A stretch of DNA of 64,000 nt from Peribacillus simplex (GCF_900156045.1 NZ_FTMX01000001.1:372001-436000); one strand, 5' to 3'; shown: positions 1-9,009, counted from the stretch's first letter. Notes: generated by a model not told the origin, from the letters alone. Made by a program: numbers and translations.

Positions 1-56
1 TGAACGTGATTTTTCCTACTCTTGTCGAACGGGATATTTTGCAGTGTTCAAGTTTA

Positions 57-78
57 ATTCCACTTTTGCAAGTGGAAT
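57..78. other. Small perfect hairpin at window edge
   Basis: A 9-bp perfect stem (AATTCCACTT-type left arm at 57-65, AAGTGGAAT at 70-78) encloses a 4-base loop. No T-run follows on either strand, so it is not a convincing terminator. It could be the 3' end of a gene outside the window or part of a repeat. The rest of 1-185 shows no gene I can support. Confidence 0.35.
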
Positions 79-185
79 CGTTATGCCGGGATAAGCGGAG
101 CAATCAAGTCCTTGAGCACACGGTCATAATCTATCGAAGCGATTGTTTCACATATGTTATATAAAAACTTCCATTCGAGATATCG

Positions 186-310
186 CTCGAATTCACAAGT
201 AAATGCTCTGAATTCACGAGTAAAAGTACGAAACTCACGAGTAAATGCTTCGAATTCACGAGTAAAAGTACGAAACTCACGAGTAAAGCTCGAATTCACG
301 AGTAATGGGA
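186..310. repeat. Tandem 21-bp repeat array, copy A (six units)
   Basis: Six units carry the core CACGAGTA (the first is CACAAGTA) starting at 194, 215, 236, 257, 278 and 297, so the period is 21, 21, 21, 21 and 19 bases. Flanks alternate between GAATT- and AAACT- before the core, and AAA plus AGTA or TGCT follows it. The last unit runs into TGGGACG. A second array at 17315-17411 has the same core, period, orientation and a similar last unit. Reading frames across it give an artificial TREF-type peptide and are not genes. It lies between the window edge and the phosphonate operon; its function is unknown. Confidence 0.85.
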
Positions 311-442
311 CGAAATTTTGAATAGTGCAGGTCGGCTTTAACAAATTTCATACAAAGATTTACTCTTTCTTAACGTACGTTCACTTGGCAACAAGATACA
401 TTGAAGATGTAGCGGGAAACTAAAACATTGGAGGCCATTGGA

Positions 443-868
443 ATGAGAAGAAGGGAAAGAACCGAGATTTTGATTCAAGGCTCTGAGGACATTGCGAAGG
501 AATTTGCCAAGGAAATAGCAATGAAATATAAAGTTACCGTCATTCAAAAGCCAGAGAGTGCCCTTGTGTTGCTAAAGACAAGGGAAACGGCAAAAAAGAG
601 CTTGTTTTATCTTGGGGAAATGCTGGTGACTGAATGCACGGTCCAAATTCAGGAGTCAATCGGGAATGGCATCGTTATGGGACATCGGGAAGAGCTGGCA
701 CATCGTTTAGCTATCATTGATGCTGCTTATCAGGCTGATCTTGGCGAAACGAGATCATGGTCACATGTTTTGGAAAATGAGAAGGAGAATATACAGAAAA
801 ATCTTCAAGAGCTGAATCGATCAATCTTAAGAACCAAGGTCAACTTTGAAACAATGGATGTTCAATAA
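443..868 (+). CDS. phnG: PhnG, carbon-phosphorus lyase core subunit
   Basis: About 141 residues, the usual PhnG size. PhnG is the small subunit of the cytoplasmic PhnGHIJ core complex. With PhnH, PhnI and PhnL it supports the ATP-dependent attachment of a phosphonate to ribose, giving ribose 1-phosphonate 5-triphosphate. The start chosen is ATG 443, because GGAGG at 430-434 lies 8 bases upstream; an upstream in-frame TTG at 428 overlaps that binding site and is rejected. It is the first gene of the operon, and phnH follows after 12 bases. The assignment rests on position, size and the conserved opening with an RRERTEIL-like segment. Confidence 0.88.
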   Translation: MRRRERTEILIQGSEDIAKEFAKEIAMKYKVTVIQKPESALVLLKTRETAKKSLFYLGEMLVTECTVQIQESIGNGIVMGHREELAHRLAIIDAAYQADLGETRSWSHVLENEKENIQKNLQELNRSILRTKVNFETMDVQ

Positions 869-880
869 GGGGGGAAAGCA

Positions 881-1498
881 ATGAATTTGGATGTAGTTCA
901 TGATATACAAACTGTTTATAGAAAGCTTGTAACGGCGACTTCAAGACCTGGAACTTTAGTGGTTTTGGAAAGGGAAGCCAGGACATTGGATGTTCAAATG
1001 GAATGCTTATCCTCGACCATCCTGCTTGCGCTTACTGTACTTGACCCTGAAGTGACTTTTAAGGTCATTGCAAAGGAGGGGGAGGCGGTGTCAAGAATGA
1101 TCAATCAGCTTACTTATTCAAAGCCTGTCGATTTGCCGGAAGCGGATTTCATCTTTATTTTACATGATGCCTCCGAGGAGCAAATGAAGGAAGCGATAAA
1201 TATAGCAAAGGTAGGAAATCTATTGAACCCCCATGAATCGGCGATGATCATTCTGGAAGTACCGGATGTAACGAAGGGGGACTCAATGATCCTTTCAGGA
1301 CCGGGAATTCAAGAGGAATCATTCATAAGCCTTCCGAACGTCTCCGCCTGGCTTGGCGTAAGGAACGAAAAAAACATAGAATTCCCTTTAGGAATCGATA
1401 TGTATTTTGTGGATCGACAAGATCGTTTAATAGCTTTACCGAGAACGACTGAAATCAAAGAAAATGGAGGTGAGATTATATGGGATATGTTGCAGTAA
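881..1498 (+). CDS. phnH: PhnH, carbon-phosphorus lyase core subunit
   Basis: 205 residues, close to E. coli PhnH. PhnH is a non-catalytic subunit of the C-P lyase core needed for the first, ribosylating step. The N-terminus has the typical pattern VYRKLVTATSRPGT, followed by LLALTVLDPEVTF and, near residue 145, a LSGPGI motif. All of these are normal for the family. AAGGGGGG ends six bases before the ATG. The last 19 bases overlap the start of phnI, which points to translational coupling. Confidence 0.92.
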   Translation: MNLDVVHDIQTVYRKLVTATSRPGTLVVLEREARTLDVQMECLSSTILLALTVLDPEVTFKVIAKEGEAVSRMINQLTYSKPVDLPEADFIFILHDASEEQMKEAINIAKVGNLLNPHESAMIILEVPDVTKGDSMILSGPGIQEESFISLPNVSAWLGVRNEKNIEFPLGIDMYFVDRQDRLIALPRTTEIKENGGEIIWDMLQ

Positions 1499-2616
1499 AG
1501 GGCGGAACAAAGGCGATTGAGGAATCCATCAAACGCTTAAAGTATGAACGGGTCAAAAAAGGGACGGCTATAGAGCTGCATAAGATAGAAGCTGGGATGA
1601 GAGGGCTGATTGATCAGGTTATGTCAGAAAGCAGTTTGTATGATCAATCACTGGCTGCACTAGCCATTAAACAGGCTGAAGGCAATCCGGAAGAAGCTGT
1701 TTTCCTCTTGAGGGCCTATCGATCCACTTTGCCGCGAAAACATGTTTCACGAGTGATCAGTTCTGAAAATATGAAAGTGGAACGGCGGATTTCTGCTAGT
1801 TTTAAGGATGTACCTGGCGGACAGATTTTAGGTGCCACGACCGATTATACGCATCGATTACTAGATTCGGAGCTGGAAAATGAATCGGATCTAAGCATTC
1901 AAGATTGGTTACGGGCTTTTCAAGAAGAAAATCATTCAACAGAATATCAGAACGATACGGCTGATTTAAACTCCCTGACTAAAGTTTTGGACTACTTAAG
2001 AAGTGAAGGCTTATTAGCAAGCTGTGAAAACAATGATTTGCAGCCTGGGGATGTTACAAGGAAAAGTCTTGAGTTTCCTTCAATGCGGAGTGAACGCCTG
2101 CAAGTTTTAACAAGAGGTCAAACCGGTGCAGTGACATCACTTGCTTATGCAGTCATTCGTGGATATGGTGCACTGCATCCGACAGTAGGAGAGCTACGCG
2201 TAGGCAAGCTGCCCGTCCATATCGATCACCCGCTGCTGGACGAAGGGCAAGAGGAAGATAGCTATTATATTGGGGACTTTACAGCAACGGAGGTAGAGAT
2301 GCTCATTCCGCTTACGGTAGAGAAAGAACAAGGCAAAAAAGAAATGGAGTTTGAAGTTGGCTATGGCATGTGCATGGGACAGAATGAAACCAAAGCAATC
2401 GCAATGGGCATCCTGGATAATTGCCTGGAAAAACCCAACAAGGAGTTTCCAAGTCACAACGAGGAATTCGTCCTTTATCATATAGATTCAGTGGAATCAA
2501 CGGGTTTCATCTCCCATTTGAAGATGCCTCATTATGTTACGTTCCAATCCAAGCTTGATAGCATTCGGAAGTCAAAAGATAAGACCACAGAGCAGGAGGT
2601 TGGATTGCATGAATAA
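1480..2616 (+). CDS. phnI: PhnI, carbon-phosphorus lyase core subunit (nucleosidase/ribosylation)
   Basis: 378 residues, slightly longer than E. coli PhnI. In the established pathway PhnI displaces adenine from MgATP with a phosphonate and needs PhnG, PhnH and PhnL to do so. Visible family signatures are the opening GYVAVKGGTKAIEES, the segment RLQVLTRGQTGAVTSLAYA near residue 205, and HPTVGELRVGKLPV soon after. ATG 1480 follows GGAGG at 1467-1471. It overlaps phnH by 19 bases and phnJ by 8 bases. Confidence 0.94.
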   Translation: MGYVAVKGGTKAIEESIKRLKYERVKKGTAIELHKIEAGMRGLIDQVMSESSLYDQSLAALAIKQAEGNPEEAVFLLRAYRSTLPRKHVSRVISSENMKVERRISASFKDVPGGQILGATTDYTHRLLDSELENESDLSIQDWLRAFQEENHSTEYQNDTADLNSLTKVLDYLRSEGLLASCENNDLQPGDVTRKSLEFPSMRSERLQVLTRGQTGAVTSLAYAVIRGYGALHPTVGELRVGKLPVHIDHPLLDEGQEEDSYYIGDFTATEVEMLIPLTVEKEQGKKEMEFEVGYGMCMGQNETKAIAMGILDNCLEKPNKEFPSHNEEFVLYHIDSVESTGFISHLKMPHYVTFQSKLDSIRKSKDKTTEQEVGLHE

Positions 2617-3463
2617 AACCTATAATTTTGCATTCTTTGATGAAGGGTCGAAACGGGAAATTAGAAGGGCGACACTGAAGGCAATTGCCATTCCCGGTTA
2701 TCAAGTCCCATTCGCTTCAAGGGAAATGCCGATTGGGCGTGGTTGGGGCACGGGCGGCCTGCAGTTGACATTGTCATTGATCGGAAAGGATGACGTCCTT
2801 AAGGTGATCGACCAAGGCTCGGATGAATCCGTTAATGCCGTTAACATAAAAAAACTCGTATCTGACACGACTGGGGTAAGGACAACGGATAGCACAAAAG
2901 ATGCCTCTTTAATCCAGTCCAGGCACAGGGTGCCGGAAGTGCCGTTGCAACGAGACCAAATTTTAATTCTTCAAGTTCCATTACCGGAACCTTTAAGGAA
3001 CTTTGAGCCGAGCGAACATGAAACGAAAAAGCTTCATGCTGAGAGAGAGTATAGCGGAGCATGGCTTATGTTATTTGAACAAATCATGAAGTACGGAATA
3101 ATGGCGACGGATGCAGACCATCCGGTTATGGTCCACGACAGGTATGTCATGGCACCAAGTCCCATACCAAGATTCGATAATGCCAAGCTGGACGAAAGTG
3201 AAGCGCTCATTTTGTTAGGTGCAGGCAGGGAGAAAAAGGTTTATGCAGTACCTCCTTATACAAATGTATCATCTTTGGCATTTGATGATTATGAATTTGA
3301 AATCGAGTCCTTTACAAATCATGCTTGCATTCTCTGCGAGTCCAATGATGTGTTTTTGGATGAACTTGTTGATGAGGAATCAGGGGAAACGTATTTCCAA
3401 TGCAATGATACTAGCAATTGCCTTGAAATGGTCAATCAAAAACAATCATTGGGAGTGAATTAA
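2609..3463 (+). CDS. phnJ: PhnJ, radical-SAM carbon-phosphorus lyase
   Basis: 284 residues. PhnJ cleaves the C-P bond of ribose 1-phosphonate 5-phosphate by radical chemistry, giving ribose 1,2-cyclic phosphate 5-phosphate and a hydrocarbon. The C-terminus carries Cys240-x2-Cys243-x21-Cys265-x5-Cys271. That spacing matches what I know of the E. coli enzyme: three cluster ligands and the last, catalytic cysteine. The glycine-rich stretch GRGWGTGGLQLTLSLIG lies near residue 47. ATG 2609 is chosen because AGGAGG (2594-2599) precedes it; an in-frame upstream ATG at 2534 lies well inside phnI. The stop is directly followed by the phnK start. Confidence 0.96.
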   Translation: MNKTYNFAFFDEGSKREIRRATLKAIAIPGYQVPFASREMPIGRGWGTGGLQLTLSLIGKDDVLKVIDQGSDESVNAVNIKKLVSDTTGVRTTDSTKDASLIQSRHRVPEVPLQRDQILILQVPLPEPLRNFEPSEHETKKLHAEREYSGAWLMLFEQIMKYGIMATDADHPVMVHDRYVMAPSPIPRFDNAKLDESEALILLGAGREKKVYAVPPYTNVSSLAFDDYEFEIESFTNHACILCESNDVFLDELVDEESGETYFQCNDTSNCLEMVNQKQSLGVN

Positions 3464-4309
3464 ATGTCTGTGCTTGAGGTACCCGTATTATCGGTTAAAC
3501 AAATGAACAAACAGTACGGTAATGGATGTTCAATTTGTAAACATATGAAATCGGGAAAAGTGGCGGAAAACTATTGTCATGGATGCGGGACGGTATATGC
3601 CTGTAGAGATGTGACGTTTGATTTGTATCATGGTGAAGTTCTCGGAATTGTAGGGGAAAGCGGCAGCGGCAAATCCACTTTAATGAAAAGTTTATATTTT
3701 GACGATGAAGTAACAGATGGAGAAATGTATGTAGCTGGCTTTGAGGATGGAAAAAAGAATTTATTCATGGAGTCTGCCCAGAAAAAAAGATTCGTTCGAA
3801 ACCACCTGATGGGGAAGGTTTATCAAAACCCGATTCTAGGGTTGAAAATGGATTTCTCCTCTATAGGCAATATAGCCGAAAAGTTAATTTCAGCTGGGAA
3901 CAGACATGTTGGCAGCATGGAAACAAGAGGCGCCGAGCTCCTTGAAGCAGTCAATATTCCCATTCATCGAATGAAAGAAGAACCAAGGAATTTCTCAGGC
4001 GGAATGCAGCAACGGGTCCAGATAGCCAAAGCATTGTCCAACAATCCCCCCATACTGCTTTTGGATGAGGTCACCACGGGTTTGGATTTATCAGTTCAAG
4101 CAAGTGTATTGGATCTAATTAAAGGTCTCCAACGAGATTTGAATATCAGCATTGTATTGGTATCCCATGATTTGGGCGTAATCCGTATGCTTGCAGACCG
4201 TACGCTCGTCATGCTGGAGGGTAAAGTAATCGAGCAAGGTTTAACAGATCAAATACTCGAAGATCCACAGCATCCTTATACCCAACAATTAGTACACTCA
4301 CTGCTGTAA
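3464..4309 (+). CDS. phnK: PhnK, ABC-type ATPase of the carbon-phosphorus lyase complex
   Basis: 281 residues, about 25 longer than E. coli PhnK. It is an ABC ATPase (Walker A GESGSGKST at about 64-72, signature FSGGMQQRVQIAKAL, Walker B ILLLDEVTTGLD) that docks on the core complex and is not a membrane importer. The extra length is an N-terminal insert carrying Cys22, Cys25, Cys38, Cys41 and Cys47, which looks like a metal-binding knuckle. I recall similar cysteines in some PhnK proteins outside the enterobacteria. The start codon follows the phnJ stop with no gap. Confidence 0.93.
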   Translation: MSVLEVPVLSVKQMNKQYGNGCSICKHMKSGKVAENYCHGCGTVYACRDVTFDLYHGEVLGIVGESGSGKSTLMKSLYFDDEVTDGEMYVAGFEDGKKNLFMESAQKKRFVRNHLMGKVYQNPILGLKMDFSSIGNIAEKLISAGNRHVGSMETRGAELLEAVNIPIHRMKEEPRNFSGGMQQRVQIAKALSNNPPILLLDEVTTGLDLSVQASVLDLIKGLQRDLNISIVLVSHDLGVIRMLADRTLVMLEGKVIEQGLTDQILEDPQHPYTQQLVHSLL

Positions 4310-4325
4310 AAGAAACTAAAGGAAA

Positions 4326-5519
4326 ATGGGGGAAGAGACATTGTTGCTGATTAAAAATGGAAAAATAATAACGGAAGACTCGATCCTGATGGACCATGAT
4401 CTCTTAATTAAGGATGATAGAATTTGCCGGATTGCACCTGTGGGGGAAATAGAAACGAGTCCTGAGATGGAAGTGCTGGATGCTTTGGGTGGATATGTTT
4501 CACCTGGTTTCATTGATCTCCATTCGGATTATATTGAACATATGACTGCGCCGCGCCCGACTTCTTTAATGAATTTTCATTTGAGCTTAAGAGAAACGGA
4601 AAAGGAACTGATCACGCACGGGATCACGACCATGTTTCATTCCCTGTCGCTCTATAAATCGACTGAATACGCATATAAGCCAATTCGGGAGCCTGAGAAT
4701 GTAAGGAAGCTCATCGACTTAATTGATCAAACACATACGATGAAGCACCTGGTCCGTCATCGGTTTCATGCCCGGTATGAAATCGATAATTTGGAGGATA
4801 TTGATAGTTTAAAAGAATATGTTTCCGAAAAGAAAGTGCATCTGGTCTCATTCATGGACCACACTCCTGGACAAGGGCAGTATCGGCATCTAGAGATATA
4901 TCGAAACACTTTAAGGGGATATAACAATTATAGTGATGAAGCCATTGATGTGATGATCCGGACTCATCAAGTGAAAGAAAAGCTGACAATTGAAAGAATG
5001 AAGGAAATTGCACTTCTAGCAAGGGAAAATAATATTGCCGTTGCCTCACATGATGATGATTCAATAGAGAAGCTTGAATTGGTTCACAGCTTTGGAACGA
5101 GTATAAGTGAATTTCCAATCACACTTGAAATTGCCCGTAAGGCCCATGATATGGGGATGTATACCATAGCCGGTGCACCAAATGTGCTTTTGGGAGGTTC
5201 TCACAGCGGGAACTTAAGTGCCTCTGAAGCCATTCAGGATGGAAGCATAGACATATTATGCAGTGATTATTACCCTGCGGCACTGCTGCATTCAATGTTT
5301 GAATTGGTCGAAAATCATGGGATGGATCTTGTCGATATGTTTAAGCTAGTTACGATTAATCCCGCAAAGGCAGTCAAGATGGAGGACGAAATTGGATCGA
5401 TTCACGAAGGGAAAAAGGCTGACATTCTTATCATTGAAAAAATTTCGGGTGATTTCCCTGTAATAACAACTGTGATTGTAGACGGAAAATTGATTCAAAA
5501 AACGAATTACAGGATCTGA
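4326..5519 (+). CDS. phnM: PhnM, ribose 1-phosphonate 5-triphosphate diphosphatase
   Basis: 397 residues, amidohydrolase superfamily. PhnM removes pyrophosphate from ribose 1-methylphosphonate 5-triphosphate, making the substrate of PhnJ. The metal-binding motif appears as SPGFIDLHSDYIEH near residue 60, followed by APRPTSLMNFH. Later signatures are SHDDDS (about 240), PNVLLGGSHSGN (about 287) and LCSDYYP (about 315). The start is ATG 4326 behind AAAGGAAA. A TTG at 4341 behind GGGGGAAG would give a protein five residues shorter and cannot be excluded. In E. coli phnL comes before phnM; here the two are swapped. Confidence 0.93.
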   Translation: MGEETLLLIKNGKIITEDSILMDHDLLIKDDRICRIAPVGEIETSPEMEVLDALGGYVSPGFIDLHSDYIEHMTAPRPTSLMNFHLSLRETEKELITHGITTMFHSLSLYKSTEYAYKPIREPENVRKLIDLIDQTHTMKHLVRHRFHARYEIDNLEDIDSLKEYVSEKKVHLVSFMDHTPGQGQYRHLEIYRNTLRGYNNYSDEAIDVMIRTHQVKEKLTIERMKEIALLARENNIAVASHDDDSIEKLELVHSFGTSISEFPITLEIARKAHDMGMYTIAGAPNVLLGGSHSGNLSASEAIQDGSIDILCSDYYPAALLHSMFELVENHGMDLVDMFKLVTINPAKAVKMEDEIGSIHEGKKADILIIEKISGDFPVITTVIVDGKLIQKTNYRI

Positions 5520-5541
5520 ATTTTAGAAAGCGGGTGGCAAA

Positions 5542-6255
5542 GTGGAGAACATATTGGAGATCAATGATTTATCCAAGTCTTTTATTTTACATAATCAACG
5601 CAAGAAAATCCATGCGGTCAGCAACATTACGATCACAGTGAAAAAAGGCGAATTCATTGGCATTACAGGCAAGAGCGGCAGCGGAAAATCAACGATCCTG
5701 AAATCGATTTATGGTACCTATCGGGTTCAAGAAGGAGACATCTGGTATGAATCTTCCCACTATGGTGCGATTAATCTGGCAAAAGCTACTGAAAGGGAAA
5801 TGATTTACCTGCGTAAGCATGAGATAGGCTATGTATCCCAATTTTTAAATGTCATGCCAAGAACTACAGCAAGGCAGCTCGTTACCGGTGCCATCCTTGA
5901 AATTGGACGGACCAGGGAAATGGCCCATATCGAAACGGAAAAAATCCTCGACCACTTTGAAATAGGAAAAGAGCTATGGGACAGCTACCCTGCTACTTTT
6001 TCAGGAGGGGAGAAGCTAAGGTTAAATATAGCTAGGGCAATGGTGAAAAGGCCGCGTCTCCTCCTGCTGGATGAACCGACTGCAAGTTTGGATCACGATT
6101 CTAAAGTGAAGGTGAAAACCCTGCTGGAACAGCTAATGAACGAAGGAACGACAATGCTGGGCATTTTTCATGACTTGGAGTTCATGAATCGGTTAGTAAA
6201 TAAAGAATATAGCATGCAGAATGGATGTTTCACTCAAGCTATTCAAAAAATTTAA
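5542..6255 (+). CDS. phnL: PhnL, ABC-type ATPase of the phosphonate ribosylation step
   Basis: 237 residues with Walker A GKSGSGKST at 43-51, signature FSGGEKLRLNIARAM and Walker B LLLLDEPTASLDHDS. PhnL belongs to the C-P lyase system and is required with PhnGHI for the ribosylation reaction; it is not a transporter subunit. The start is GTG 5542, with GCGGGTGG just upstream. A 128-base gap containing a small hairpin (6289-6302) separates it from the transporter genes, the only real gap in the operon before phnD. Confidence 0.9.
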   Translation: MENILEINDLSKSFILHNQRKKIHAVSNITITVKKGEFIGITGKSGSGKSTILKSIYGTYRVQEGDIWYESSHYGAINLAKATEREMIYLRKHEIGYVSQFLNVMPRTTARQLVTGAILEIGRTREMAHIETEKILDHFEIGKELWDSYPATFSGGEKLRLNIARAMVKRPRLLLLDEPTASLDHDSKVKVKTLLEQLMNEGTTMLGIFHDLEFMNRLVNKEYSMQNGCFTQAIQKI

Positions 6256-6383
6256 CGGCGAATTCACAAGAATTTTACTGAATATTCAGCCGTCTTAACG
6301 GCAGGTTAGCATTGTACCGGTATTGTTATATGGGAAGTGACTTAAATAAGAAAAGATCTTTTAAATGGGAGGGAAGATTTAAC

Positions 6384-7418
6384 GTGAAAAAATCGATGAT
6401 GTCCATATTGATGTTAGTTATTTTGCTGGTGTTCACAGGCTGTTCTTCCACTAATTCAACAGGTGCAAATGAAGATGATACATTAACCGTGGCATGGCTG
6501 CCAAATGAATCCGGGGAAGATTTAGGGGAAACCCGCGATGAAATCGGGAAGATCCTGGAGGATGCCACAGGAATGAAAGTCGAACATAAGACCACTACGG
6601 ATTATAACATTGCAATCGAGGCAATTGCTAATGGAAACGCAGATTTAGCATTCCTGGGAGCGCAAGGATATATTGAAGCAAACAACAAAAACGATAGTGT
6701 TCAACCTCTAGTTGTTCCAAGCGGTGAATCAGGTACGTTGGATGATGCAGTCTATAATAGCTGGCTGGCCGTTCAAAATGCAGATGACTATAAAATCAAC
6801 GGCGAATACAAGATTGATGGTATACAAGGGAAAAAGTTCTCTTTCGTATCAAATAGCTCCACATCCGGCTTCAAAGTTCCTTCCACAGGAATCGTTGATT
6901 ATTTTTCGCAGCAAGATAAGTTTAAGGAATTAAAGGCCGAGGATTTATTGGAAGGCGGGAAAGATAAATTCTTCAGTGAAGTGCTATATGGCGGTTCACA
7001 CCAAGGATCGGCCGTTAATCTTTTGACCGGGAAAGCGGAAGTGGCGGCTTTTTGTGACACATGTGTCAATAATTATGTAGAGCTGGCTGATGGGGAAGAG
7101 AATAAAGCAGGTGCCGTGTATAAGGTAAAGAAGGATGCAGCTGAACCCTTCAACACAGTTGTAGATAAAACATTCTCACTCATTTCTGTGACTCCGGTTC
7201 TGAATGCACCTTTCGTTGTCAACACCGAATTGGTCAGTGAGGAAACACGTGAAAAAATTCTTGAAACGTTGATGTCCGATGAAATGGCAAATAACGAGAA
7301 AGTTTTTGTACCGGAAGATTCTAAATCATCAGGTCTATTTAAACGGGTGAGCGGAAAAGAAAAAATGGTGGAAGTTGAGGATGACTGGTTCAATCCAATT
7401 CGGGAATTATCTAAATAA
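6384..7418 (+). CDS. phnD: PhnD, phosphonate ABC transporter substrate-binding lipoprotein
   Basis: 344 residues. A lipoprotein signal peptide ends in FTGC (Cys20), then a serine/threonine-rich linker leads into a PhnD-type solute-binding domain. Typical segments are ADLAFLGAQGYIEA, FVSNSSTSGFKVPSTG, and GGSHQGSAVNLLTGKAEVAAFCD. It should sit on the outer face of the membrane and hand phosphonate (or phosphite) to PhnE. The start is GTG 6384, behind GGGAGGGAAG. An in-frame upstream ATG at 6312 has no binding site and would bury the signal peptide. Confidence 0.94.
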   Translation: MKKSMMSILMLVILLVFTGCSSTNSTGANEDDTLTVAWLPNESGEDLGETRDEIGKILEDATGMKVEHKTTTDYNIAIEAIANGNADLAFLGAQGYIEANNKNDSVQPLVVPSGESGTLDDAVYNSWLAVQNADDYKINGEYKIDGIQGKKFSFVSNSSTSGFKVPSTGIVDYFSQQDKFKELKAEDLLEGGKDKFFSEVLYGGSHQGSAVNLLTGKAEVAAFCDTCVNNYVELADGEENKAGAVYKVKKDAAEPFNTVVDKTFSLISVTPVLNAPFVVNTELVSEETREKILETLMSDEMANNEKVFVPEDSKSSGLFKRVSGKEKMVEVEDDWFNPIRELSK

Positions 7419-7445
7419 AGGCAGTAAAATGCAGGAGGATCATAC

Positions 7446-8234
7446 ATGAAAACATTATTGGAAGTGAAAAATGTCTCAAAACATTTTGGAAATGGTACAA
7501 AGGCGTTATCCAATATTGACTTCACTGTGAAAGAAGGAGAGTTCGTTTCCATCATAGGGCCATCTGGAGCAGGGAAATCAACTCTTCTGCGATGCATCAA
7601 TAGGATGATCGATGCTTCTAGCGGAGAAATCATTTTTGATAATGATCATGTATACAAGGTGAATAAAAGGGAGTTAAAGAAAGTACGCAGGAAAATAGGG
7701 ATGGTTTTTCAACATTACAATCTTGTAAATAGACTAAGTGTGATTGAAAATACCCTGCATGGACGATTAGGCTATAAATCTACACTGGCTGGAATCCTTG
7801 GCCTTTATAGTGAAGAGGAGAAACTTCAGGCTGCTAAAGTTCTCCAAATTCTCGGTCTGGAAGATCTGATCTATAAAAGATCCGATCAGTTGAGCGGAGG
7901 CCAGAAACAACGGGTTGGCATTGCGCGGGCACTTATCCAAAATCCTAAATTGCTATTATGCGATGAACCGATTGCCTCCCTTGACCCGAATTCTTCCAAA
8001 GTGATCATGGATCATTTAAGGAATATCTGCACTTCCATGGGAATCACAGTTGTGGTCAACCTGCATCAGGTCGATGTTGCCCTGAAATATTCGGATCGAA
8101 TCATCGGTGTGAATGGCGGGAAGATTGTTTTCAATGGCACAACTCAAAATATTACCTCAAATGATATCCATCAGATTTATGGATCAGATGAAGGAAAATT
8201 GATTTTTGATTTGGGAGGTTCCCATGTCGGCTGA
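7446..8234 (+). CDS. phnC: PhnC, phosphonate ABC transporter ATP-binding protein
   Basis: 262 residues. Walker A GPSGAGKST is at 38-46, the Q-loop is in GMVFQHYNLVNRLSV, the signature is LSGGQKQRVGIARAL, and Walker B is LLLCDEPIASLDP. The HYNLV Q-loop segment and the NxLHQVDVALKY ending are characteristic of PhnC. It powers uptake through the two PhnE permeases. AGGAGG lies 6 bases before ATG 7446. Its last 11 bases overlap the next gene. Confidence 0.95.
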   Translation: MKTLLEVKNVSKHFGNGTKALSNIDFTVKEGEFVSIIGPSGAGKSTLLRCINRMIDASSGEIIFDNDHVYKVNKRELKKVRRKIGMVFQHYNLVNRLSVIENTLHGRLGYKSTLAGILGLYSEEEKLQAAKVLQILGLEDLIYKRSDQLSGGQKQRVGIARALIQNPKLLLCDEPIASLDPNSSKVIMDHLRNICTSMGITVVVNLHQVDVALKYSDRIIGVNGGKIVFNGTTQNITSNDIHQIYGSDEGKLIFDLGGSHVG

Positions 8235-9009
8235 TGTTTTTGCAAAAAAGAGAAGAAATTCACTTGCATTGTTTTTGCTTATAGGGGCTGCGACGGCTGT
8301 TTCCATTATCATTACAGAATTCAGCATCGCAAAAGGGGTTACTTCGGTTCCTAAGGCCATACAATGGTCGTTATCGAATTTTTATCCAACAAAGGATTCC
8401 CTTGCCAAACTCCCGGACATTTTGATAAAGCTGAAAGAAACGCTTTTAATATCCGTTGCTGCAACCACACTCGCGGGAATATTGGCCTTTGTATTTGCGA
8501 TATTGGGTTCCAATACGACAAGGGTGAATGCTTTCTTTGGAGGGTTTAGCCGCGGGGTAGCCGTTTTATTTAGAAATATTGATGTCTCAATATGGGCGTT
8601 AGTTCTGTTATTTTCATTCGGACAAAGTTCCTTGACCGGTTATTTTGCCTTGTTTTTTGGATCTTTCGGGTTTTTAACAAGAGCTTTCATCGAAACGATC
8701 GATGAAGTGAGCTGCAGTTCCGTAGAAGCTTTGCAGACTACCGGTGCAAGTTATCTAACCGTCATTTCGCAGTCTGTCATCCCTTCAGCAATTCCGCAAA
8801 TGATCAGCTGGGTACTTTTTATGATAGAAACGAATATCAGGAATGCAACATTGGTCGGACTGCTTACAGGATCGGGTATTGGTTTTACGTTTAATCTTTA
8901 TTATAAAAACTTGAGTTATGACATTGCCAGTCTTGTCGTCATAACGATCATCATTTCGATATTATGTATTGAATTGATCTCAAATTATGTGAGGAGGGTG
9001 ATTTTATGA
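8224..9009 (+). CDS. phnE: PhnE1, phosphonate ABC transporter permease
   Basis: 261 residues with about six membrane segments. It has the binding-protein-dependent permease loop in the form EALQTTGASYLTVISQSVIPSA (split here: EALQTTGAS, then QSVIPSAIPQ). One N-terminal membrane segment is followed by a 50-residue periplasmic stretch. The start is ATG 8224 behind GGGAGG (8214-8219), giving an 11-base overlap with phnC. An ATG at 8206 lacks a binding site. It forms the membrane channel with PhnE2. Confidence 0.92.
   Translation: MSADVFAKKRRNSLALFLLIGAATAVSIIITEFSIAKGVTSVPKAIQWSLSNFYPTKDSLAKLPDILIKLKETLLISVAATTLAGILAFVFAILGSNTTRVNAFFGGFSRGVAVLFRNIDVSIWALVLLFSFGQSSLTGYFALFFGSFGFLTRAFIETIDEVSCSSVEALQTTGASYLTVISQSVIPSAIPQMISWVLFMIETNIRNATLVGLLTGSGIGFTFNLYYKNLSYDIASLVVITIIISILCIELISNYVRRVIL

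Noticed and set aside
186-310. CRISPR array
   Set aside because: Repeat plus variable part is only 21 bases, the variable parts resemble each other, and no cas gene is present.
81-344. An 87-codon minus-strand frame rich in TREF motifs
   Set aside because: It is the translation of the 21-bp repeat array; the repeats force the frame open and there is no ribosome binding site.
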